From positions 248,001 to 312,000 of the forward strand of contig JAWWNJ010000177.1 in the NCBI GenBank assembly GCA_037176885.1: 64,000 nt of DNA, read 5' to 3'. Under the pieces are notes generated by a model, which did no database searches, was not told the origin of the DNA, and worked only from the letters and a program-made list of their open reading frames with translations. The DNA comes from Favolaschia claudopus. Its lineage: Eukaryota; Basidiomycota; Agaricomycetes; Agaricales; Mycenaceae. Shown here piece after piece: positions 1 to 11,200 of this stretch (positions are counted from its first letter, which is position 1; every line of letters starts with the position of its first letter). Made by a program: the position numbers and the translations under genes.

Positions 1-35
1 ACTTTCATGCAGCATGTGTTGATCGTCTCTTACAG

Positions 36-112
36 GCGATGTCTTCCTCCGGAGGTACTACACAGTGTATGACCTTGGCCGGGATGCTGTCGGCTTTGCT
101 ACTGCTGCGTAA
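36..112 (+). CDS. Aspartic protease (pepsin family A1), last exon only
   Basis: The window opens in the last intron of a gene running in from the left. After the acceptor TTACAG, the terminal exon encodes GDVFLRR-YYTVYDLGRDAVGFA and ends in TAA at 110-112. This is the usual C-terminus of pepsin-like aspartic proteases (I-L-G-D-x-F-[LM]-R-x-Y-Y-x-V-[FY]-D), where the last strand packs against the second catalytic lobe. The two catalytic aspartates and any signal peptide lie outside the window, so secreted and vacuolar forms cannot be told apart. Confidence is good for the family, none for the exact member. Confidence 0.8.
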
Positions 113-421
113 GAGAGGACCGCGTCATCGCCACGGGCTACGCTGTGATTCACCATGATTTCCCGTCGAGCGCTCTTCGCCTTGGACTTTCTCTGTAGGC
201 CAATAGCTACATACATAGTGTACGATATCGTAATGCGTTGGGTGTAGGATGGATCGTTGACATATCTTTGTTCACGCACATTCAATTCAGTTTAACCTTA
301 ACCCAACTTGAGTCCGAACCACACCTACTCCAACCTCCCTCCTACTTCAACCTCTCCGAGCTATCTCTGGGCTTCAAGCAACTCTGCTGTTTACGTCTGC
401 TCTCGCCTTTCAAATGCCTAG
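113..421. other. Intergenic, protease 3' side to WD40 gene promoter
   Basis: No coding signal. Pyrimidine-rich stretches around 290-410 on the + strand are typical of the region just upstream of a basidiomycete start codon and probably belong to the promoter or 5' UTR of the WD40 gene. Confidence 0.5.
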
Positions 422-2433
422 ATGACGGCTTTTATTACGGCCACGCAAAATGCTCGTGCACATCGGCGACTGCTGTCTCACAGATGGGCCTCAAGTTGGG
501 ACCGAATTAACGTACTTGGCGATGATGCTTCGTATGGACACTCGGGATGCGTAAACGCTCTTAGCTGGGCTAGGGATGGCGAACTACTGCTGAGCGGCGG
601 GGACGACAGAACGTTGAATTGTTTTCTTGTTTCTAGGCGAAACAACTCATCCAATGCCTGTTCAGTGTGCAAATCTGGAGGATGGACACCGCCGTTGAAC
701 AAGACTATCCGTTTGTCTGCCGAGCAGTCATTCAAACGGGCCATCTGGCAAACATCTTCAACGTTGAAGTGCTCCCATATTCATCCAATATGTGCGGATG
801 TTGAATATACTGTTCTTCAATTCAACCATAACTGTTCTTTTGTACACAGAGCAACTGTTGCAGGTGACGGTCAGGTTCGCGTTCACGAGATGGGGGAAAT
901 TGGCCACTCAGGACCACCGTCGAACCCATCCAGCTCTCGGTACTCATGCAGCCATAGGTTGCAGTGTCATGAGAATCGCGTCAAGAGAATTGCGACAGAA
1001 GACAGTCCTTATCAGTTCCTCACGGTCGCAGAGGTTTGTCCGACTGTATGCTGGGGACAGATTGAAATCTCAATGTAATCGAAGGACGGTACCGTCCGCC
1101 AGCATGACTTGAGGATTAACCACCAATGCGACGATGACCCCTGTCCTACTCCCTTGATTAAACTCGACTTCGAGCTTTCTGCGCTTTCTCTTTCCCCTTT
1201 GACCCCCTTTCAATTTGTCGTTGCTGGAGAGTCGCCGTATGTGAGCTCGGAGTTCTGTGCACGATCCGAGTTTGTTCTCAGTGCCCCCAGGGTTACCTTT
1301 TTGATCGGAGGCAAGTGGGCCGCTTTCTTTTGGAAGAGAGAGGCATGGTGGAGAATGGTTTGACCTACTGCACGCGTCGTTTAGGACGACCACCAGGGAC
1401 AACCACATCAGACGGCATTCGCGAGCATATTACTGGAGCTCGTGTTTCTCCTCACAACGGCTATGAGGTATTTTTTCAGTCTCTGGTGTTTGCAATTCGT
1501 TGACTTGATTTTATTCTCAGATACTATTGTGTATGTCGTTATGACTCGCATGCATGTCTATAATCTCAAATCTCTTTCAGCGTATCATGCAGACGGCGTC
1601 TATCTGTACAACACTCGTGACGATCCGGAGGAAGAAACGCAGGCTACTTCCTCCACCAATTCATCTACCGAGCCTCCTCCTGCGAAACGATTGCGACGAG
1701 ATTCTGGCACCGATGAAATGGAAATTGATGATATGGACCGGGACATTGACGACAACGCTTCTGATGACGACCCAGGACTCGACTTGTTCAATGGACTGGA
1801 TGAATATATTTCTCGACTCGGAGACGAATACTCAAATGTTCCCCTCATTCTTCCTCGCCAACGCTACTCTGGGGCTCGCAACGTAAGCACTATAAAGGAC
1901 GGCAAGTGCTCTCGTTCGCTTACTGTGCTTCGTCCTATAACAATTCGCATCCAGCCAACTTTCTTGGTCCAGAAGATGAGTTTGTTACTTCCGGCTCGGA
2001 TTGCGGGAATGTCTTCATCTGGAAAAAGGACGGAACTTTGCATTCCATCCTTGAAGGCGATAGTTCCATTGTCAACGTGATTGAAGGCCACCCTCACCTA
2101 CCCCTCTTTGCAGCAAGCGGGATCGACACTACTGTCAAAGTAACTGGTTTGACTGGCGAAAGTGTCTTCCTTCAGCTGATGCATCATAGCTTTTCGCTCC
2201 TGGCACAGGAACGAGCGAGTTTTCCCGAATGCACGATGCAGAGCGCATAATTGCGGCGAATGGTACCAGGCAGCGAAGCTTCATCAAGGTGCGAAATCCT
2301 CCTTGCCAGCTTGCTTGTGTCCACTCAAATCTTTGTGGCATACTCCATATCATAGCTGCGGCGGCAAGATATTGCCTCCCTTTTGGCTGCAGTTTCCAAT
2401 AGTGACGACCCGAATGAATGCAATAACCAGTAG
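422..2433 (+). CDS. WD40 protein of the DCAF6/DCAF8/WDTC1 type (CUL4-DDB1 substrate receptor)
   Basis: Family members are substrate receptors of CUL4-DDB1 ubiquitin ligases. The start at 422 gives a short basic N-terminus followed by WD repeats: GHSGCVNALSWARDGELLLS then GGDDRT; after an intron VQIWRMDT; then TGHLANIFNVEVLP, TVAGDGQVRVHE and DGTVRQHDLR. The family marks are TGHxANIF and the late SGSDCGNVFIW and HPHLPLFAASGID (about 2000-2130). An acidic, serine-rich insert (1630-1800) separates the early and late repeats, as in DCAF6. The last exon follows the acceptor ATCATAG, reads LRRQDIASLLAAVSNSDD and stops at 2431-2433. At least seven short introns are needed; their exact borders near 870-1080 and 2150-2300 are by eye. 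Confidence 0.82.
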
Positions 2434-3114
2434 GATACCTGTTCCTTCTGTTGTATATATAGTAGATAGCTGTTGTACGTTGCCAAAGATATGAATTTTC
2501 AGTTTGAGCAGCCGGAAAGCATTCATCGGCGCAGGCGTAATGAGTGCAGTCACCGAAACGGTTTTGCGGCTTTTGATTTTCAATGTTATACCACAACTTG
2601 TGTTATGTACGTTGCTTTTCACCACAACTTCACTTCGTCGCATCGTTCATATCGATTAGTACCTCGTTTGTGCCTCAGGTCGGGGATGGATGCGGTTTGA
2701 GAGCTGAAATACATTGTTTTGGGCGCAAACTCGGTTTCACACGACTTCGACCAAGCTCTCCTGCAAAGACACCACCGCACACCCCGGAAACGCGCGCGGC
2801 CACTCTGGAAAGGTTCCTAGTTCCACTCTTCACATACCTCACCTCTCTGACCCGACTACAGCACGGATTGCATGCCATTTTCCTGCCAGCTGTTATGTAA
2901 GTTTTTAGAATTCTGAGTCTGGAATTTCTGCTCACTCTACGTCCGTCTACAAGTTCAAGTGACCTCCCAGTCGTTTCTGTGAATACGCCCCCTTCGTTTT
3001 GCAGAGAGTTAGCTTGCCGTTGATTGGAACAGCGTGCAACTTTGTGAGGAGCCGTAACACTGCTCTTTCGTCCTACACCCATCGCTGCTGACCCTCAAAA
3101 GACGTGCAGTTCCC
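2434..3114. other. Intergenic, WD40 gene to CTK1-type kinase
   Basis: About 680 bp without a supported coding frame. It holds the 3' UTR of the WD40 gene and the upstream region of the kinase gene. Candidate 5' UTR splice sites occur near 2897 (GTAAGT) and before 3005, so a 5' UTR intron is possible. Confidence 0.4.
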
Positions 3115-6100
3115 ATGCCGTCCCAACCTCGCCGTCGCAGAGATCCAGCCTCTGAGCGGATCATCCCAGGCGCAGACCGAATTCCTCCCCGAGCACTAAT
3201 CGACGAGTCACACAGTGAATCGTATTCGCGTTCGTCCAATGACTATCGTCAAACGAACAACTATCGACGAAACGACTCCACGTCGTCGCATACCGGCCGC
3301 GGCTCATACGAAATGAGCAGGGGGTCGTCTTCTCGAAGTCATCATGAATCCAATTGGCATTCTAAAGACGCTGAGAGGTCGTATGGTCATGATTACTACC
3401 GAGAACGGAGGGAGGAGTACGAAGTAGCCAATACTCGCCCGTCAGAGTCGTGGCCTGCTCGCACCGTTCCTGAGCCGCGTTTTTCAGAACGGGAATGGAC
3501 CCAGTCTCAGCGGTACGATGCGGGATACCCTACAACTACTTATCCTGAACAGGCCTCGTCGTCTTCGGCGTCCTGGACCGCAACCTCGAATACTCACCGT
3601 GACCATCGGAACGGGCACCAAGAACGGTGGCATTCTCAAGAATCTCGTGGGTACGGGTTCAAAGAACGGCGGCCGCCTGAACGCACGCAATCTGCCCCGC
3701 AACGGCGAGACTGGATTAATCCAGAAGAGCCTGAAGTACACGTAGATCCGTGGAGCGACCGCCCAGTCGTCGACAATCGCTCATGGGAACCCGCACCAAA
3801 CTGGCAACCCTCTGCGTCGGTGCGTCGAGAGTGGAAGGACCAAGACAGATACGGTACAGAGGTGGAACCTCGCGCCTCCAACGGCAACCATAACACATCC
3901 CATCGAAACTACGACAATCACACCCATAGCACACATAACACCCACAACTCTCAGCGAGATTGGCGGAACGATGATGGCAATCTTAACAAGTGTGCAATCT
4001 CTCATTCTCCAGTTTCGCTGCATCCAAATACTTCTTCTAGCTGGTCTAGACGTGACTCAGAAAGAGCTCCATTGCCTTCGCCATCCTCGCGAAAGCACCA
4101 CCGCTCTCACAGCCGTTCCCGATCGCGCTCTCCTGCCGAATCCCATTATTCCCGCCGTTCCTCTCGCGGTCGCACGAAAACCCCATCCCCTTCCCCCGCA
4201 TCGAAACGGAGGCGTCGTAACTCTAGCTCTCCATCGAAGAGCCGGAACACGTTTGACGGAGCTCATGAGCCATGGATGCCCCGTCAAAGTCCAGCCCCAG
4301 TCCAGTCATCGGAGATTCCTCAACACCGAAATAACGCATCTGTCTATGCAAGAGAGTTTTCGCGGGAATCTAGCGTCAGCGCTGGCAAAAGTCCACATCC
4401 TGCACACACACCCAATGCCGATCAGCATTCCTACAATCGACTCCCCACCTCAGTCAGCGCCCCTGCCGCCATTTCGCCACAAGTCAATCTCGACACCATG
4501 CATCACGAATACAGCACATGGCGGAATGGGGTCAACTCAGTGAATGGAACAGTGCCTCCAGTGTCTTCTACCCCTCCAGCTGTTTTCCAGCGCGATGTCC
4601 GGAGACCGCCTTTGGAGCAACACTCTAGCGTGGTCAGCATGCCCCCTCCGACAATCATTCCTGTAGTCCCTGCTTCTCGTCCCCCTCCTGAACTACCTCG
4701 CCCCACACTGGCCAAACCGATGACTGCCACCCGGATTGTCAAAAACGCTGGTTTCAAACCAATCGGGCAGAGCAGCTCGTCTGTCAAAAAGTTTTTTCCT
4801 GGTGATGAAGAGGACATGGATATATCGTCGGATATGTCCGTTATTGCCGATGCTGAACCAGAGCACTCTGCCAAGCCGCTCAACAACCATTCGGTTGTCC
4901 ACGCCGAACCCGAGAAGGTCATTCCTCCAGAAGCGCCCGCTGATGATTTACCACTGCCTCGCCTCCCATCTTCCCCTCTTGCTGCGTCACGAAGCTCTTC
5001 TGTTGTGATGGAAGAGGAACCGTCAGAGTCGTTCGTTGAGCCACCGCCGCCCGCTCCGATTCAGACGTCCAAACGACGTGATCAGTCAGAAGCTCCGACT
5101 CCTGTCCACAGTCGTAGCGAGTTGTATGCTATCGTCAGCCAAGTCGGCGAGGGGACGTTTGGGAAGGTGTATAAAGCACAAAACACAGTGACAAAGCGGC
5201 ACGTTGCGTTGAAGCGGATACGGATGGAGTCGGAGAAAGAAGGGTTTCCCGTTACTGCGATGCGAGAAATTAAACTCTTGCAGTCTCTTCGTCATGAAAA
5301 CGTTGTACGGCTATACGAGATGATGGTTTCGAATGGTGCGTCTCTGTATTAACCTGCTTCCTGCGTAGCTGACCGCAGGTTAGGTTCAGTGTATATGGTC
5401 TTCGAGTATCTTGAGCACGATTTGACCGGCATTCTTTCGCAAACGCAGTTCAACTTCACCGATGCGCATCTCAAGTCTCTTTCTCACCAAATGCTGGCCG
5501 GGTTGGCCTACCTTCACCACAAGGGCGTCATTCACCGCGACATCAAGGGTTCTAATATATTAATCAATAATCGTGGCGAACTGAAGCTAGCAGATTTTGG
5601 ACTGGCGCGCTTCTACCAGAAGCGGCGACGGACAGATTATACTAATAGGGTGATCACACTCTGGTACCGTCCGCCAGAGTTGTTATTCGGTGCGACAGTT
5701 TATGGTGCTGAAGTGGACATGTGGAGTGCTGGGTAGGAGTTGCGATTTGTCGTGTTGTGCATTGACTGACGGTGGATCAGGTGCATCATGCTTGAGCTTT
5801 TCACCAAGAAACCGGTATTCCAGGGTAACGACGAGATACATCAACTGGACACAATCTACAAGGTCATTGGCACTCCAACGCCAGAACGATGGCCCGACGT
5901 TGTCAGTTTACCCTGGTATGAGCTCGTCAAGCCACGAGACCAGGTTGCGAACCACTTCCGGGAGATGTTTCGAAAGTGCGTTCAGCGCACCTCATCGTAC
6001 ACACTGATGCCAAACGTCATTGTTAGGTGGATGTCTCAAGCTGCATTGGACCTCGCAGAGCGGCTTCTATGCTATGATCCAGCAGAGCGTGCAACTGCTG

Positions 6101-6286
6101 CTCAAGCCATGGAAGCACCTTACTTCAATCAAGAAGAACCTCGTGCGATGGCACCGACGGGGTGCGTCTTGTTTCTACATACTGAACCTGCGAGCTAACG
6201 TTCCTCCCAGCTTGGCAAAATTACATGGCGAGTGGCACGAATTAGAATCAAAACGAGAGCGGGCCAAAAAGCGAAAAAAAGAATGA
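3115..6286 (+). CDS. CTK1: CTD kinase catalytic subunit, Ctk1/CDK12 type cyclin-dependent kinase
   Basis: Phosphorylates Ser2 of the RNA polymerase II C-terminal repeat during elongation, with a cyclin-K-like partner. Exons 3115-5335, 5384-5732, 5781-5975, 6027-6161 and 6211-6286 join in frame to 991 residues. The first 670 residues are disordered and rich in Ser, Arg and Pro with RS stretches, as in CDK12. The kinase domain follows: GEGTFGKV glycine loop, VALKR lysine, PVTAMREIK in place of the common PITAIRE helix, [10 protein letters not shown] catalytic loop, ADFGLAR, an activation threonine in [11 protein letters not shown] and [14 protein letters not shown] is the form found in CDK9/CDK12. 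The basic C-terminus ends ERAKKRKKE. All reading frames are intact. It is tail to tail with the next gene, 108 bp between stops. Confidence 0.95.
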
Positions 6287-6394
6287 TATTGCAATACAGT
6301 GATTCAATTGTATATTACGCTTTCGCACAGCAGCACACTAATTGGGAACAGCATTGGGAGGTGCCCAGAACGACGATATAGCAGAGGAGGAATT

Positions 6395-7951
6395 CTAAGC
6401 GGCCGCCGAGAGTTTGACTAAGCCTCTCTCTGTGAGATGGTGAACAATGGATTCCACCTGAGGCGAATGAGCAAAGGGATCACATGCAGGGCAAAAAGAA
6501 CATACATTAGCAGCAGTAAGTCGTATCTGGTTGTCCCAACGTTTTGTAAATGGAGCACCAGTATCTTCAGCTTCTTCAACATCACCCAGGCCGCCTGCCT
6601 TTCCCTGTGCGTCATCCTCTTCGCGGTTGCCCTCGAACCAAATGAGTTTATCGACTTGGTCGATGGAGCCGCGTAGACGCCCTTGCTCGATCATTTTTCG
6701 TGCCATCGTCTCTGCAGCACCTGGAGTCAAGTCTAGCAGTGCGCCGAGCCCACGGAACGTGATGTTGTTGTATATCTTCGAGCTCGCGAGGAGATTGTGC
6801 TCCATCACGGCGCGGTCGAGAACAGTTGACGGACCTGTGCGGGTACTGGCGGCGGGCTCATTGGCGGCTGCAGGGTCATCGTCTTGGCCAGCCGATGCGA
6901 GCCGATCGTTTGAGGAGATGGCGATTTTTGCGAGCTGGTGTGGTTTGAGTGTTGCTTCGAAGGATTTGATTTCGGCGGAGCGGAGGATGTGGTCGAGGAA
7001 CATTTTGGAGAGGATGTTGTATGTGGGAAGTTCAAGGGTTCGCTCGTCGCGATATAGGGATGCTAGTATACGCGATCGATTGGGGCCAGCAGGGGCGAGG
7101 ACAGCACAAGTAACGGCAGCCGTTCTGGTGGAAAGGTACATCAAGATATGTAGAGGTAACGAAAGATGTACTCACAACATATGCCGTCGTTCCTCCTCGT
7201 CGATGTCTCCAACGTAGCTCAACTCGTGATAACGGCTGGCAGCCTCGAGGAATTTGCGTCCGTAATCGCTGATACGTGCTTGACATAGTTTGAATTGGAG
7301 GAGGGTTTCTTTGTCGCTTGTTGAGTGCACGAGGAGCGCCGCGCGGTTATAGTATGTTTCGGCCTGGACGGAATCTTCATCTTCCAGTAATAGACGCACT
7401 ATACGAACGTATACGCGCAATTTATCGCCGTCAGCCATCGCACTGGAATCGAGTCAATATCGACGCGTCGATTGTCTGAACAGGTTTGCATACCGCTGCC
7501 CAGAGTCAAGCGATGTGCCCATGAGAACGCGGGCAGCTTCGCTCCATTCCTCTTCCTCCTCGAGGATGTCTGCGAGTTGGAAGCGCAGGGTATTCACCTA
7601 GCGAAGTAAAATATTATTGGATTGTTAAAGGAATGCGATCGCCACACACACCTGTTCTTCATAACTGACGATACGTGGCTGGATAGTAGCAAGTGTGCTT
7701 TCTACAAGAGTCTTGCGTAGCTCGGGATTCTTTACCACACCCTCGCCGAGATTCTTGACGAGTTCTGAGAGGACCTGTCTTCCGACCACTAGACCGACAC
7801 TCTCTTGGTTTACGACGGTGTCTACTACTGCGTGTAGATCGGCGTCGACGGCGGATTGGTCTGTACGGGCCAGAATATCGTGGATGAACGCGATAAAGGC
7901 AGCACCCTTGTCCTTCTGAGGGAGCGCGCTGAGCTGCTGTAGTTTGTCCAT
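6395..7951 (-). CDS. CSN4: COP9 signalosome complex subunit 4 (PCI domain)
   Basis: Subunit of the COP9 signalosome, which removes Nedd8 from cullins in cullin-RING ligases. The chosen ATG at 7951 gives MDKLQQLSALPQKDKG, matching the short helical start of fungal CSN4; the frame is open upstream to 8056 but that stretch is basic and unlike the family. Family segments: ILARTD...VVNQESVGLVVGRQVLSELV, ILEEEEEWSEAARVL, LLLEDEDSVQAETYYNRAAL, then the PCI half with SLYRDERTLELPTYNILSKMFLD, EHNLLASSKIYNNITF, LLDLTPGAAETMARKMI and QVDKLIWFEG. Four introns are evident, between codons for EEQ and VNTL, in QRA before MADGDK, after RRHML, and one of 48 nt near 6470-6520. A plain proteasome-lid PCI protein is less likely because the order of segments fits CSN4 throughout. 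Confidence 0.92.
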
Positions 7952-8272
7952 AAAGAGGTGGGTGAGCCGAGACCGCCGCCGGCGTGAAAATGTTGGGATC
8001 CATGATCGGGTGATCTGTGGTAGAGTATCTCCACCTTCCTTGGCTTCAACGGTCATCGTCGTCTCGTCCTCTGCGTCCGCCTTCGTTCGTTCCGCCCTAA
8101 AATCTTCTCAAGCGCAGTGACGGAGAGCCGGCCTCTGTCTATAGGACTATTCTTTTCAAACTTCAAAGTCGGTCGCTGAAACGGTTATCACTTTCATATA
8201 TCCGTATTCTAGTTCAGTCGACTTTTACCCAGCCTTGCCCTTTTGACCCCGTCGTTTTCTTCAGTGCTCCCC
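7952..8272. promoter_or_regulatory. Divergent promoter region, CSN4 and YP-repeat gene
   Basis: About 320 bp between the two start codons, which point away from each other. No distinct box stands out. The CSN4 frame stays open for 35 codons into it, so a longer CSN4 N-terminus cannot be fully excluded. Confidence 0.4.
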
Positions 8273-11200
8273 ATGTCCCATCTAACAGCGTCACCATTCC
8301 ACAAGCCTTCGCCTTTCGAGTTCCTCAGCGCACAGTTTAGCAGCGAAACCATTCCCCAATCACCATGGTCACGCCCAGCTTCCGACTCCCGCTCAACCAG
8401 CATCATCGGGGCCCACGATCCCCACGCAACAGAGTACTTTGACACTCCTACGGCGTCCATTAGCGCAGCAGAGGCCCCTGGCTCCCGTTTCCGCAAAGCT
8501 GCCTCCTCGATTGTCTACCACCACAGTGGTCTCCGCGAGTCCCGGGAACGGACAGTGCAAAGGAATTCCCGCTCGTTCGTCGTGGTTTTACCGCCTGCAT
8601 CCCTCCCCCAGGACCATGGTCATCTTGGTCATACCTTGTCGTCCGGACCGCGTAACCGTCTCGCACAAGGATTGTTAATGCCGCTCTTCCCGACTGTACG
8701 CAATCTGTATTCTTCCTTATGAATCTTTCTGACACCGTCTTAGATGTACGGTCAACTAACGGCCATTGCTCGTGAATACAATTTCCCCAGCACTACGGTC
8801 TTTGCCTTTACCTCCACTACACCGACCAGGGCATCACAGTGACACCTCGAATTTCGGATGACTCTTGGCAGATGATATGGAGCCGTGTTCTCGACGCTCA
8901 TCCAGGCACTGCGCATACTGGGCTTCCAATCAGCGGAAAGATTGAGTTCGACATTGATATGAGGTTGGCTAGGTGGTATGGAGCGTGGATGGCGTCCTCT
9001 CACAGAGAGCATGTTGATGTCCCAATGTCTGTTACGCCCTCGGCGGCCCCGTCGGTCATACACTACCGCGAGGACAGCAGATCGACTTTTGCTGATGGCG
9101 ATGATCAGGACAACCACTCTGTCGCTCGACCGGCCCCACGACATGTCCCACGGAAGCTGTCTCTCATCGACCGCTTTGATACTATGTCCGCTCGCTCTGT
9201 CCCACGTTCCATCGTTGCTCGTCCGTCCCGCCCGTCTCCGCCCGACATTCACCCGGGGCACAATCTCCCTCCCATTTTCCAGGAAGATGAGCCAAAGACG
9301 GCCAAACTTGACCTCGAGCATCGCGTCAATACCTGGAGAGCCAGTGCTTCCATTGCGCCGGGGACACTCGTTGCAGAAGCTGCTCAAATAGTTCTTGCGG
9401 AAGTTAACATGGATAGTCCACCACTGGACGAGAGCCCCGCCATGCTCACACAGGAAGATGAACAGCCCGATGACGAGTATAGAATAGAAGATTATGCGTT
9501 CTCCATTTCTTCAGTCGGTCCCAACACGGATTACGATCCATATTCGCCGTTGACTTGGTACTACGACCCTTCGGTCCACCTCGCTCATCGTGCTCAGGGA
9601 TCAGTGTGCCTAACCCCCACCACTTGCACATCGTTTGGTCCATCCGACTATACGCTTCCCCGAGGAACTCTTGATGCCTGGCGAAGATTCCGATTACATT
9701 CGCACCCCGGACATCGCACGGAGGATGTTCGAAGATGCCCCTCCTTCTCCCTCAGTAGCTACCAGCTGGGGTGCACCGGAATCATTCCCCGCCCATCGCC
9801 AACGAGCGAGTACCACGCTCCTTCCGTCATCTCGTGACAGGACAAGAATTCAGCCGGCCGTTACTCCCATGACCGCTACGTCTTGGGTGCACCAGAGTCG
9901 TTCCCCGCCGAGTCCCACCACACCGTTTTACGTGCAGACTTCCCGACGCCGGCCAGCGCTCCTTTGATTTGTCTGACCCCACGCCCCGGCCATGGAATCA
10001 GGTTTGGCCGTATAATGCGGATCGGCGGGTTGCCGAAATTGAGTCCGAAGCTTCCAACCCTGTATATGGACGACGTATTCGAAGAGGGGGAAGCGGGATG
10101 GTCCTTGGAACATGGTCTGGCCGTATCACGCTGCGACTGACGCCCGCTCCTCAGGAGTCGGCGCTGCTCCCCCACCAGAATCACAGTGCGCCGGCACCAC
10201 GCGTCCGTGCTGCCGAGGTCGTCTTGGCTGCTGGAGTTGCCGCTGCAGCTGGCATCACCATAACCTTAGCGGCAACAACCCCGACAGTAGAGCTTCAAGA
10301 TCAAGCTGCACCTTGGAACATGTTTGGCCGTATAATGAAGCTGCTGCAGGTCAAGTGTCCTGTCAGACTTCCACTGTTTACCCCTTGCCTCAATATCTGT
10401 GCGTACAGTGAAACCTTCCAATTCTATGCTCACAAATCATTGTCATCAGATCCTGCAGTCTACCCTCATTTTGACCTATACCCTGCGGCTTCCGGCGCTT
10501 TCACTGATGTTACTCACAAGACTGAAAGAGGGCCAATTACCATCATTCCATCAGGGTACCCCGCACTTCCATCTGTGTACTGCCTATAATTTTCCCTGCC
10601 ATTGTAAACGGCTGACTGTTGCACAGACCCCGTATATCCTGCGAACTTGCTTGATCTATATCCTCCCACGGTCTTCCGTGAACGTGCTTCTTCCGAAATC
10701 TTGACTCGTCCTGGCTCCTAGCTATGGACACTTTGATCTTTGTACGTGTTGCATTTTTCCTGGATCTCTGTTTGACCTCCATCCCAGATTCCGGCTGTCT
10801 ATCCGCATGTCGTGCCGTATCCGCCATTCCAGGGTGAAGATGGGAGGCGTCTTCCCAGGTATTGTCGTCGGTCTGCTATACTCACTTTAACCTCTGTAAG
10901 TCTTTTGTCGGTTGCTGTAGACACTGTCTTAATCGTCTTGGCAGATCCTGCTGTGGCGACCTCCTTGAAGATGTCTGTGAGAATGTCAGTAAGTGAGCGT
11001 CGGCCCATCTCGGTTGTTCTGCGAAACGGCATATCCGGTCTCTTCAATCTATGTACGTTCCTCTCCGCGGTTACATCTTTCCCATCTTCATTCTCTATAG
11101 ATCCTCCTGTTTTATCCGGTATTCGACATCTACCCCGCAATGCAGGTTGATTGTACGCCCGTTCTCCCTCTCTAATTTGTTCAAGACTGACTTTTCATAG

